From NCBI GenBank assembly GCA_002633005.1, contig NMRA01000234.1, forward strand, positions 382,438-446,437: a stretch of DNA of 64,000 nt. Direction: 5' to 3'. The notes under the pieces were generated by a model. That model saw only the letters and a list, made by a program, of their open reading frames with translations. It did no database searches and had not been told where the DNA came from. Position 1 is the first letter of the stretch. Every line of letters begins with the position of its first letter. This document shows positions 37,678-49,300 of this stretch, piece by piece. Source of the DNA: Phoronis australis (lineage: Eukaryota; Phoronida; Phoronidae). The translations under genes and the position numbers were made by a program.

Positions 37678-37753
37678 TGACGTCATCGCGGAAGTACTGT
37701 ACTAGTGAAAACCTTCCCATAGATGGCACTTATCTTTCAGCATGGGTCACGTC
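37678..37753. promoter_or_regulatory. Candidate bidirectional promoter: CRE plus ETS motifs
   Basis: A perfect CRE palindrome TGACGTCA (37678-37685) is followed two bases later by an ETS-type GCGGAAGT (37688-37695). A half-CRE GTCACGTCAC lies near 37744-37753. Such pairs are typical of promoters of broadly expressed genes. The cluster is about 2.2 kb from the AP1G1 ATG and 2.7 kb from the DDO ATG. The role is inferred from motifs and position only. Confidence 0.35.
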
Positions 37754-38389
37754 ACATGTAAACAACAGTGAAGGTTTTTTGGAGATGACTCTTCTTACTG
37801 GGGTATGCAAGATTGTAAAGTCCAGTTGATTGTACAGATGACAAAAATTGATTTCAGTGCATTTGGTCAGATTGAAGGATGATGCTAGCAAGCTGTCCTG
37901 TATTTGGATGCTTTGCTCGAGACCATTTTTAACATGCTGTTGACCTAAATTGTCACCCGGGGCGGGTTTTCGTGTCTACCTCTATCCCGGGGCCGAAGGA
38001 ATCACAAACTGCAGTCGCTACCGGCGCCGTGGCGGTTGCCTCCAGAATTCCAGTAACAAGGTCTAACTCGGATGTCGTTTTCTTTGACAGAGTCACGGGG
38101 TAACTAGTTAATCACCAAGTGACAGGTCACGGGGTAGGTCACCGGGTCACTGCTAACTCGCAATCGCGGGTCCAGTCACTTGCACATTGATTGTCTTGTC
38201 GTGTCGTGGTCTGGTACGTATCATTCGCTTTTACTAACTCTGACCGCTAATTGTGATTTTTGTGTTTCATGTTCCAGCATCCAATTCTTCACTAGGTGGG
38301 TAGACCTGATTCTATATGAATTACAGGACTGATTATACAAGTGACGTCCTGATGTAAATATGATATAAAGTCAGGGACATGGGATGAAC

Positions 38390-39829
38390 TATATAGGCGG
38401 ATTAAGGGGGAGCAAAGGGTGTGCCCCCTTGGAGACTGCAAAAAATAAAACAGCAATAACATAAGGAAAAATTGAATTTATTAATTAACCCGGTAATTCA
38501 TGGGTGGCGCACCATGGGGGGGGGGGGGGGGGGGGGGNGCTGCACCACTCATGCTCTATGGGCAGTGCATCACAGGGGGCTGGGGGAGGCTTTAGCCCCC
38601 CACTTTTTTCAGTGCTGTGGCGCCCTTGAATTAACATTATACGGCCGAAACAAGATTTGACAATTTTTTGAGTTTTGGTTTGTGGGGGAGGGGAAGGGCT
38701 CAAACTCGATTTCAAGTGTCTGATTCAGACAAACGGCAACTATAGCCAAGTAATACCTCTCACGGTCGATATGCGCGTGATATCACAGGCGATCGGCAGT
38801 GGTGCTGCGCCCCACCACTCCAATTCTGTCGTCTGCTCCACTGTGCAATGGAGAAAATTACTTCACTTTTTCAAAGAAAACAGAAGCTGAGTTACGATGA
38901 TGAATAGATGCTGCATGTAAAATGTAAATTTTAATCGAAGCCTCATTGAATCACTCAGAAACTCGTAATTCTCTGTTTGTCAAACATTAAAATTAAGATG
39001 ATTTGCAAAGCAAGCGGTGTGGTTAATGCCAACACGGAAAATGGATTTGGTCTTTTGGGCATCTTAAGACTTTTAAACCCAACAACTTTTACTACAAACT
39101 GGTTGTACAAAATATGAAACTTGAAAGGAGCAGGTTTGCGCGCGAACGGTGTAGACCTTAAACTTGACAAGTCTCTTAGCATTTAGTTATAAGTGTGGTG
39201 GCGCTAATTGGAATAGTGCGCGCTTTGTGATCAAGAGATCGTAAATTCGAGTCCGTCCATTTATGATTTTGCATTTTTAAACCACAAGCGGTGATACCGC
39301 GATTAAACTGTTTAAATGCTTTAAAACAAAAATTGTTAATTTGTTTATTTAAAAAATCTTCTTTCAGGAGGTGATGTTATTGCTCAGTGTGTTATCATAT
39401 ATGAATAAGTCATTTAAGTGTGCGTCATGACCACAAAAATTATGTGGCTGCTTGTGTATCTGTTCGTCATGGGTACAAAAAAGATACGTAAAGCAGGTGA
39501 AAGTTTACAATCAAGAGTTCAAAGCTTGCCTTGCATACAGCGATGTCAGATTCCAGAGTGCAATCTGGGTCGTGGGAATTAGCCGCGCAAGTCACAAATA
39601 TCCACCTGGCCAAGGAAATGGTTGATTATACTCCAGAAATCAAGGAAAATGCTTGTTTTCAGAGGCAAAAACAAAGTTTTACCTTGGGCAGAAGAGGGGA
39701 ACCCCTTCCCGACCTCGCCCATTTGTCGCTACGGGCTTCTACTATCAATGATCGTGCTCTGCGCGCAATTGTCTACAAGGCAAAATGTTGGGGTCTCCCG
39801 GCCCTTATGATATCCTAGATCCGCCACTG
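38390..39829 (-). mobile_element. hAT5-like non-autonomous DNA transposon, copy 1
   Basis: The ends are TATAGGCGGATTAAGG on the left and, inverted, CAGTGGCGGATCTAGG on the right. The 5-bp flank TGAAC occurs on both sides (38385-38389 and 39830-39834), with two extra bases at the left junction. A second copy lies inverted at 46370-47331. The element contains a G tract interrupted by N 38538 and a degraded tRNA-like stretch at 39191-39267. It has no intact transposase frame. Confidence 0.8.
39191..39267 (+). other. Degraded tRNA-like segment inside the transposon
   Basis: It contains GTGGTGGCGCTAATTGGAAT followed by a B-box-like AATTCGAGTCC. The counterpart in the other transposon copy (46571-46634, minus) is better preserved. 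It is too decayed to be a working tRNA gene. Confidence 0.5.
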
Positions 39830-40357
39830 TGAACAGAAGGTTTTGGACATTAAGTGCAACATGTCATATCCCAACCGTCAAAAAAAAACACTCAGTCACA
39901 GTGCCTGTAGTTTTGTGACTGGCTTCTTTTGTTTGAGTATTAGGAAAGCGGTAGTTGTCAGTGATAATGTTGTAGCTTGTTCTTGCCAACATTCCATCGT
40001 GACCATTTTATGTCGTTTTCCCACCAACTCCGCTACAAAGAACGCTCCGTCTCGTTACACACTGAAATTTTTCATTGCTTGTACACCAGTGTACAATAAG
40101 AGGGCATATCTGAGTGATCGTAACACCTCCCAAAGAATTCAGTGGCATTTAAAGTGGGCATGCAGATCAACCAGACGTGCAATTGCAGAACACCTACTAG
40201 TACATACATAATCATTGGCAAGTTAAACAGACGATGATATGTGACAAACACCAGTCAAATTCAAATGTTTGATTGTTCATGATGACAATCCATAGAAATT
40301 TGAATTGGTCTGTAAAGGTTTGTTTTGTTTGCCTAACATTTTCCTTTTATTTCAGAT

Positions 40358-43300
40358 ATGGTCAAAATAGCTGTGGTTGGTGCAGGGGCACCGGGCATGT
40401 CTTCTGCCCTGTGCATCAAGCAGGCACTCCCTCAGGCTCATGTCACTGTAATTGCTGATAAGTTTAACAAAGACACCACGAGTTATAGTGCTGGTGGTAA
40501 CTTTCGAGTGGCGTACATCCCTCATGAGCGATACAGGTAGTGTGTACACGTGCACCTGGCTAAGTACTGCACCCGCATCAATCACTACTATTGAATGAAC
40601 TGACTTTAGTTATATGCTGGTTGTGTAATGGAGAGTTTGCAAATATTTAGTTTTTCCATTTAATCCTTAAATTTGTTTATTTACTAACTAATGATAACTC
40701 CACACCGACTGTCACATAAGGTAATGACTATACATCTCGTAATTACTGTTTTAGACCAAAAGTTATTTTTTTGCTTTAGAATGCAATTTCCTTGTTGTTA
40801 TTTCCATGGTATTACGGTAAAGTCGCGTGATTTTCGGACGGCCCGCCATTTTCGACCAAGAATAAATATTTCCGAAATGAGTTTTTCATAGTCCACGAAA
40901 TTCATACAAGGTCCAAGAACTGTTTTTCAAAGATCCTCGAATTTCGGACATTGTCATAAACGCCGAATTTTGTCCGCGACTTTCGGACAAAGAAAATTTT
41001 AGAAACGCTAATGTGGGATCGACGCAACTCCCGTGTCACTAAAGCGTTCAACGGATCTCTACAAGGCTTGAATCTGAGAATCGGTGTAACGGACTTTGAC
41101 GGTAATTTTTACCTTGTCTTGACGATGTCACGACCGTTATTCGATTGTCTTGCATTTAGCTTGTGTTTGGCACTTTAGCTAGTGAAAAGAATCACCGAGT
41201 CCCGTATGACGAAAATTTCTGATGAAAATACAAATAGGAAATACACTGAAGACTGTAACTTTTCGTTGTAGCGTAACATGTGCTCTGGTTTAATTAGACC
41301 GTGCTGTTCGACCTCCGACTGTGACGTTGAACTTGCACGCCTGACATCAACTTGCGTTTTTACGAAAGCAGTGTAGATAGTGAACAGCAGCAGCCGAATG
41401 AGACGGAGCCAAAGTAAAGCTGATTACAAAACAAACATAATTAAGTCGCACACCACGTGAGCCCAACCGACGGAGGCTGCGTCGTGCACGGAAGGTTTTC
41501 ATGCTTCCGTTCCTCGATCTTCAGTCGATTAAATATCGTCGGACAATAAGTTATGCTGCCACTTACCTGCATCCCAGCGAATGATTGAAATTTCGTGCAG
41601 CCGCTCTGGGCTTTTAATAATTTTGAATGGGACAGTTAGCAAGGAAATAATGTACACCCACGAAATTCGGACACTAGCGCGGAAATCCAAATTAGTGGAG
41701 GTCCGCCAAATTCGGACACCACAAAAATGATGTTTCGCGAGATTCGTCCAAGAATGAATTTTTTCTATTGGAATTAATTTTCAGTGTCCGAAAATCACGC
41801 AACTTTACCGTATGCATTGTTTTATATTGTCAAGCTTTCCATTTCCTGACTGAGGCGGGGGTAGTGGTGGGGGTGTGGGGAACTACAATGTTAGTGACAG
41901 CTTCATTGCTCATTATGTGGAATTTGTTGCTCAGTCAGCATGTGAAGTAGCAGACGGGCATCTACTGACTAATTCATGCTGATAGGAATGTATGCATTCT
42001 GTTCTAAATGCAGTAACTGAAGTTTAAGTTTTGGAAAATCAATGTTGATTCAGTTGCTATTAAATTTGAAAGGTTTTTGGTTCGGTCAGTAATGCTTTGG
42101 TGTAGTGTAATAGTTCTATTTGATATTTTTATCTTCCTTCTTTGTACAGGCAATGGGTGCGGAACAGCTGGCGATTCTACTCCTCTGTTGCCTCTGGTCC
42201 TGAATGTAAACAGGCTGGCGTATCATTCAAGTCTGGCTATCACTTGTGCAATCAGTACCAGCCAGTAAGTAAATCTTGTGCAGGGGAATGTCAGAAGCAT
42301 TTGCTGGTGCTCTCTTAGTTGTGCTCAGCCTCACCTTTCATTTACCTCGATAGCTCAACAGCTCGGGTGAACCAGCAAAATTTTCATGCACATTCGTAAT
42401 CCAATAATACACTGTTTCAAAAGTCTGACTAGTTTTAAAACAATCAACTGTTATGTGCATTATTTTGTTTTCATTATGCGCCCACATCATGTGGGTGCAT
42501 ATTAATGTTATCTCTGTCTGGACTTGGGCGTCTGCTACATCTCCTAAATCCCTCACAGGATCTTGATGCGATATGGCACATGTGTTTCTATGAAGCTGCT
42601 AATGGATGATGACGAATTTCGGACCCATCTGATTTCTGATATGCCCCTTAGTGGCATTTTAAATTTTTTTTTTATGGTTGCCCCTGTATCTTCGCATTTC
42701 TGTTGTTTGTATTGCCATCATCTCTGTCTGGGCTTAGGCGTCTGCTGCTTTAGCTCCTAAAAACTCCTTGCAGGTTGCTGATGAGATTTTCAGATGTGTT
42801 CCTATGATGCTGGTGACAAGTGACGACTAATTTCAGACCAAATTGACTACTGCTTTGTTCCCTAGTGGCATTTGTCATATCGTGTTTGATTTTAATTTCT
42901 ATTTCTGTTGACAAAGGATCTTATTATATCCAAAAAATGATCCATTTTTGTTGTTTTATTTATGTATATTTTTTGAAAATGGAACACACATCATGCTGGT
43001 TTGATGAATAGCAAGTGCTAATATGTAGTAACAAATACGCATACAGTGCATGCTAATAGTTTTCATGCAAAATGACGTGGAAATCCCCATCATGGCGCTT
43101 GAGCGGAAGGTGAATTCATCCTCAGAGTAGTCGTCCTTCATGACAGAGAATGAAGGGGAATTGATGCAATTAATAGAAAAGGGGGCTTTGCCATTTTGTA
43201 TTTTGAATTTTTCTGCCATAATAATCATGTACATTGTTGCTGTTAAAAAATAACCTGCCGTGATGTTGAAGAGGTGTTTTGCCTGATTACTTTTATCCCG

Positions 43301-46300
43301 TATCGTGGTGATGGAACTTGGCCAGTGAAAGAATTCTGTCCTAATATAATGACTGTAGACATCATTTTAGAGTTTGGTAAATAACATGATAAGACCAAGT
43401 TTATAACAGTAGGGACCTAAATCACAAGTTTTTTTGATAAAATGTATGGCTAGGCGTTTTACCCCTTTAACGGCTTTAACCAAACTGTAGGTGTTAAGTC
43501 TGCTGGTAGTCTTAAAAACAGACACTCTTGACACCGTGTTAAAACCAGATTTCCAGATTTTCCGAGATACATGGCCTCATTAAAAACATTAATTTTTTAG
43601 TTATTTTCATCCTCATATTGTAGAAATTTGAAGAATTTTTGAAGGATTTGCCTCACTGGCACAGACTTGACGAGAAAGAGCTCAGTTTGTTTCCTAAGAA
43701 GTACAAGTAAGCATATTTTAGCAATGTGTACTGTAATCTTGTTATTCTAACATGAAAAACCATGGTGGTGGAACATGGGCGGCCTTTTATGCAAAAAACA
43801 TCAAATTGTGTATTCAATTCCATTTAATGAACTCAATGCCAACTGCACAACAATTCAATCCTATCTTGAGCATTCAATGCTATTACATCAATTCAATCCA
43901 CACTTGTCCATTCCATATCCAATGCTGTAATGTGTATTCTAACCTGTTTTGTGAATTCATTGCTTTTAAATCGATTCTGTTTCGTCTATCATATCGTGTT
44001 GTGAATTCAATCCCGTTTCATGAATTCAATCCAGTTTTGTCGATTCTGTTTCGTCAATCCTAGCGGCCTATGGGCGAAACTAATAACTTCGTATATTCTA
44101 TCCTGTCATGAATTCAATCCTATTTTGTCGATTATGTTTTGTCTATCCTAGCAGCCTGTAGACAAAACCAATGTGTCGCATGTGCGCATGCGTTTGAGTT
44201 TCCCTGTTGTCTGCGCTTTGCCTAACATCTGTCGTGACACTCGTCAGAAGCGAAGCAAGAGTTGTTTCTGACAATCTGTCACAGAGAACTGCTGTCAAAT
44301 GTTATTCATCCTTTGACCGATGCAGTTGACCAGCTGCAAAATGTCAACAACCAGCCTGACACACAATCCCCGACCCAGCGGATTCTGGTCGCTACTTCAG
44401 TCGGCTCTGAGGAACACTACGACCTCGACGGTAAACTTAACATCAACTTTTTAAAAAAATTTATTATGAAATACCCAGTACAATAAATATACATACCCAG
44501 AAAGCACCAAGAGGCATTGTATCTGGGTTAAATATATACAAAGAAATCTAAATACAACTACACACAAATACATGAATTAAAAAACTGATGTTAAGATTAG
44601 GCTGCAATGACATATGATTACGAATGTAAATAAATCATTTTCATACACAATACGTTATTTTACATGTATACATGTCAATTTTATCGACTCACACAGAGAT
44701 TTAATATTAATTAATAAAAAGAAATTTTGATACCATTTCGAATAAAACCTTATTTTCACTTGGGTCAAGTTCTTTACTTCCATTTAGATAAAAATTAATT
44801 TTGTTATACGCTTGAGGAACATCTGAATATTTTTTGTAAACATTGGGGTATTGTTCGAGTGTCTGGAAAAGCTCGTACCCTCTGCTCGCACATACTGTAC
44901 AAGCAAAGAAAAATAACTAAGATGCGAAACCCACCAGTGCCTCCGGCTCCGCCGTTGTTTCATTCACTGCATGTGCACCTGGCAACAGGATAAGTACGTG
45001 TGTGTTTCCAGTTCTATTTGTGATATTGTTCGTGTTAAGTTTTATCACATCAGTTTAAAAACACTCACTGGTAGATTGCAAGCAAGAAGTGTCATACCGG
45101 TAAATCAGACGGGAAGTTTTTGCCTATAAAAAAGGATTTACTCCGGGGTGTCTTCGCTAAATTAAAGTATATGTGTTAGTCTCTGCCTTCTTACAAATGC
45201 ACATTATTCGCACGTAACAAGGCCGAAACCACATCTTCTATCCCTGAAACATCCAACATTCTCTGATCAAGCAAATACTGCAACCTATACAAGAAGTCGT
45301 CATTGAACTGTTGCGTTTCTCGAAGATATGTTCTAAAAGTTTCTTCCAGCTGGAGGTTATCGCCAAAGAGCACATGTCCTTACCCATGCATGCACATGCG
45401 CACAAGCGATGTATTAGTTGAGTCATTAGGCTGCCAGGATTGAGAAACAGAATCGACGAAACCGGATTGAATTCGATGAAACGGGATTGAATTCAGACAA
45501 CACGGTAGGATACACGAAACAGAATCAATTAAACAGCATTGAATTTAGTAAACAGGATAGAATATACAAAACAGCATAGAGTTCACGATGTTGAATCAAC
45601 GTGTGTGGATTGAATTGATGTAATAGCATTGAATATACAAGATAGGATTGAAATGTCCCATCGAGTTCATTAAATGGAATCGAATATGCACTTTAATGTT
45701 TTTTTGCAGAAATGGCTGCCCATAAAAAACCATGGTGGTGGTTGACCTCTTACTAAATATTTATCAGTNNNNNNNNNNNNNNNNNNNNNNNNNNNNNNNN
45801 NNNNNNNNNNNNNNNNNNNNNNNNNNNNNNNNNNNNNNNNNNNNNNNNNNNNNNNNNNNNNNNNNNNNNNNNNNNNNNNNNNNNNNNNNNNNNNNNNNNN
45901 NNNNNNNNNNNNNNNNNNNNNNNNNNNNNNNNNNNNNNNNNNNNNNNNNNNNNNNNNNNNNNNNNNNNNNNNNNNNNNNNNNNNNNNNNNNNNNNNNNNN
46001 NNNNNNNNNNNNNNNNNNNCAAGTGCTAATATGTAGTAACAAATACGCATACAGTGCATGCTAATAGTTTTCATGCAAAATGACGTGAAAATCCCCATCA
46101 TGGCGCTTGAGCGGAAGGTGAATTCATCCTCAGAGTAGTCGTCCTTCATGACAGAGAATGAAGGGGAATTGATGCAATTAATAGAAAAGGTGGCTTTGCC
46201 ATTTTGTATTTTGAATTTTGCTGCCATAATAATCATGTACATTGTTGCTGTTAAAAAATAACCTGTCATGATATGGAAGAGGTGTTTTGCCTGATTACTT

Positions 46301-49300
46301 TTATCCCGTATCGTGTTGATGGAACTTGGCCAGTGAAGGTATTCTGTCCTAATATAATGACTGTAGACACAGTGGCGGATCTAGGATATCACAAGGGGGG
46401 GGCCCAACATTTTGTCCGGCTGTAAGCATTTGCGCAAACTGAACCAAGATTGTAGATAAGCATTGCACCTCTAAAGATCAAGCATTTTCCTTGATTCCTG
46501 AAGTATTATCCAAGAAAAAAAGGAAAAAACAGAACACGGAGAACGTGTCAAACAGGAAAAACTGAACGAACCAAAGACTCGAACTCACAACCTGGCGGCT
46601 AGAGAGCGCGTGCGTTACCACTACACCACCACGATGGAACTGCAAACTTCATACTAAAAGACCTACTTATTTATGGTCCACAGCGTTTGCGCGCGAAACC
46701 TACTTCTTTTCGTAATGCTTATTACACGTTTTATATTTTGTGCCATCAATTGTTAACAAATTTGTCGTATTTAAAATAGTCTTCAAATGCCCAAAAGACC
46801 AAATCCGTTTTTCGTGTTGGCAATAATAACGGGATTGCTTTGGAAATCGTCTTAAGATAAGGTTTGACAAAGAGAGTATTGCGAGTTTCTGAGTGATTCA
46901 CTTAGGCTTCGATTAAAATTCACATCTTACCAGCAGCTTCTGTTTTTTCATCGTCACTCAGGTTCCATTCTCTTTAAAAAATGAAGTAAATTTTCTTCAT
47001 TGCACAGTGGAGCAGACGACGAAAACGGAGTCGTAGTGCGCAGCGCCACTGCCGGTCGCCTGGGATATCGCGGGAGAGCCTATACTTAGCCATAGCTCCG
47101 TTACGAATACGCCGTGTTCCGAATTTGACAGTTGAAATTGGGTTTGAGCCCCCCCCCCCAAACACTAAAACTGCACACATTTAAATCTTCTTTTCATCCG
47201 TATAATTTTAATTACCGGGGTTAATTAATAAACTCACCATTTCCCTACGCTCTTACTGTTTTATTTTTTTTGCGGCAGCCAAGGGGGGGGGGGGGCCCGG
47301 GCCCCCTGGCCCCCCCCTAAATCCGCCTATGAGACATCATTTTAGAGTTTGATAAGTAACAAGATAAGACCAAGTTTATAACAGTCGGGACCTAAATCAC
47401 AATTTTTTTTTGATAAAATGTATGGCTTTTTACCCCTTTAACCAAACTGTAGGTGTTAAGTCTGCTGGTAGTCTTAAAAACAGATACTCTTGACACCGTA
47501 TTAAAACCAGATTTCCAGATTTTCCAAGATACATGGCCTCATTAAAAACATTAATTTTTAGTTATTTTCATCCTCATATTGTAGAAATTTGAAGAAGTTT
47601 TGAAGGAAATCCCTCACTGGCACAGACTCGACGAGAAAGAGCTCAGTTTGTTTCCTAAGAAGTACAAGTAAGCATATTTTAGCAATGTGTACTGTAATCT
47701 TGTTATTCTAACATGAAAAACCATGATGGTGGAACATGGGCGGCCTTTTATGCAAAAAACATCAAATTGTGTATTCAATTCCATTTAATGAACTCAATGC
47801 CAACTGAACAACAATTCAATCCTATCTTGAGCATTCAATGCTATTACATCAATTCAATCCACACTTGTCCATTCCATATCCAATGCTGTAATGTGTATTC
47901 TAACCTGTTTTGTGAATTCATTGCTTTTAAATCGATTCTGTTTTGTCTATCATATCGTGTTGTGAATTCAATCCCGTTTCATGAATTCAATCCAGTTTTG
48001 TCGATTCTGTTTCGTCAATCCTAGCGGCCTGTGGGCGAAACTAATAACTTCGTGTATTCTATCCTGTCATGAATTCAATCCTATTTTGTCGATTATGTTT
48101 TGTCTATCCTAGCAGCCTGTAGACAAAACCAATGTGTCGCATGTGCGCATGCGTTTGAGTTTCCCTGTTGTATGCGCTTTGCCTAACGTCTGCCGTGACA
48201 CTCGTCAGAAGCGAAGCAAAAGTTGTTTCTGACAATCTGTCACAGAGAACTGCTGTCAAATGTTATTCGTCTTTTGACCGATGCAGTTGACCAGCTGCAA
48301 AATGTCAACAACCAGCCTGACACACAATCCCCGACCCAGCGGATTCTGGTCGCTACTTCAATCGGCTCTGAGGAACACTACGACACCGATGGTAAACTTA
48401 GCATCAACTTTTTAAAAAAATTTATTATGAAACACCCAGAAAGCGCCTAGAGGTATTGTATCTGGGTTAAATATATACAAAGAAATCTAAACACAACTAC
48501 ACACAAATACATAAATTAAATAGCTGATGTTAAGATTAGGCTGCAATGACATATGATTACGAATGTAAATAAATCATTTTCATACACAATACGTTATTTT
48601 ACATGTATACATGTCAATTTTATTGACTCACACGAAGAGATTTAATATTAAAAAGAAATTTTGATACCATTTCGAATAAAACCTTATTTTCACTTGGGTC
48701 AAGTTCTTTACTTCCATTTAGATAAAAATCAATTTTGTTATGCACTTGAGGAACATCTGAATATTTTTTGTAAACATTGGGGTATTGTTCGAGTGTCTGG
48801 AAAAGCTCGTACCCTCTGCTCGCACATACCGTACAAGCAAAGAAAAATAACTAAGATGCGAAACCCACCAGTGCCTCCGGCTCCGCCGTTGTTTCATTCA
48901 CTGCATGTGCACTTGGCAACGGGATAAGTACGTGTGTGTTTCCAGTTCTATTTGTAATATTGTTCATGTTAATTTTTATCACATCAGTTTAAAAACACTC
49001 ACTGGTAGATTGCAGGTAAGAAGTGTCATACCGGTAAATCAGACGGGAATTTTTTGCCTATAAAACGGGATTTACTCCGGGGTGTCTTTGCTAAATTAAA
49101 GTATATGTGTTAGTCTCTTCCTACTTACAAACGCACATTATTCTCACGTAACAAGGCCGAAACCACATCTTCTATCCCTGAAACATCCAACATTCTCTGA
49201 TCAAGCAAATACTGCAACCTATACAAGAAGTCGTCATTGAACTGTTGCGTTTCTCGAAGATATGTTCTAAAAGTTTCTTCCAGCTGGAGGTTATCGCCAA

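Larger units (their letters stand above)
35482..40357. other. Divergent intergenic region, AP1G1 / DDO
   Basis: It separates the two start codons and must hold both promoters and the unseen 5' UTR exons. An acceptor (TTTTTTTAG) precedes AP1G1 exon 1 at 35501, and ATTTCAG lies 2 nt before the DDO ATG, so both genes have upstream non-coding exons. Recognised contents are a dispersed repeat (36100-36700), a CRE/ETS cluster (37678-37753) and a transposon (38390-39829). No other protein gene was found. Confidence 0.6.

Noticed and set aside
45670-46269. 199-codon frame across the gap
   Set aside because: Most of it is the 251-N gap. The real residues on either side belong to transposon and intron sequence.
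43624-47667. DDO exons 3a/3b as mutually exclusive exons
   Set aside because: The introns and a 2-kb transposon on both sides are duplicated too, at 97-99% identity, with an N gap at the junction, so two alleles are the simpler reading.
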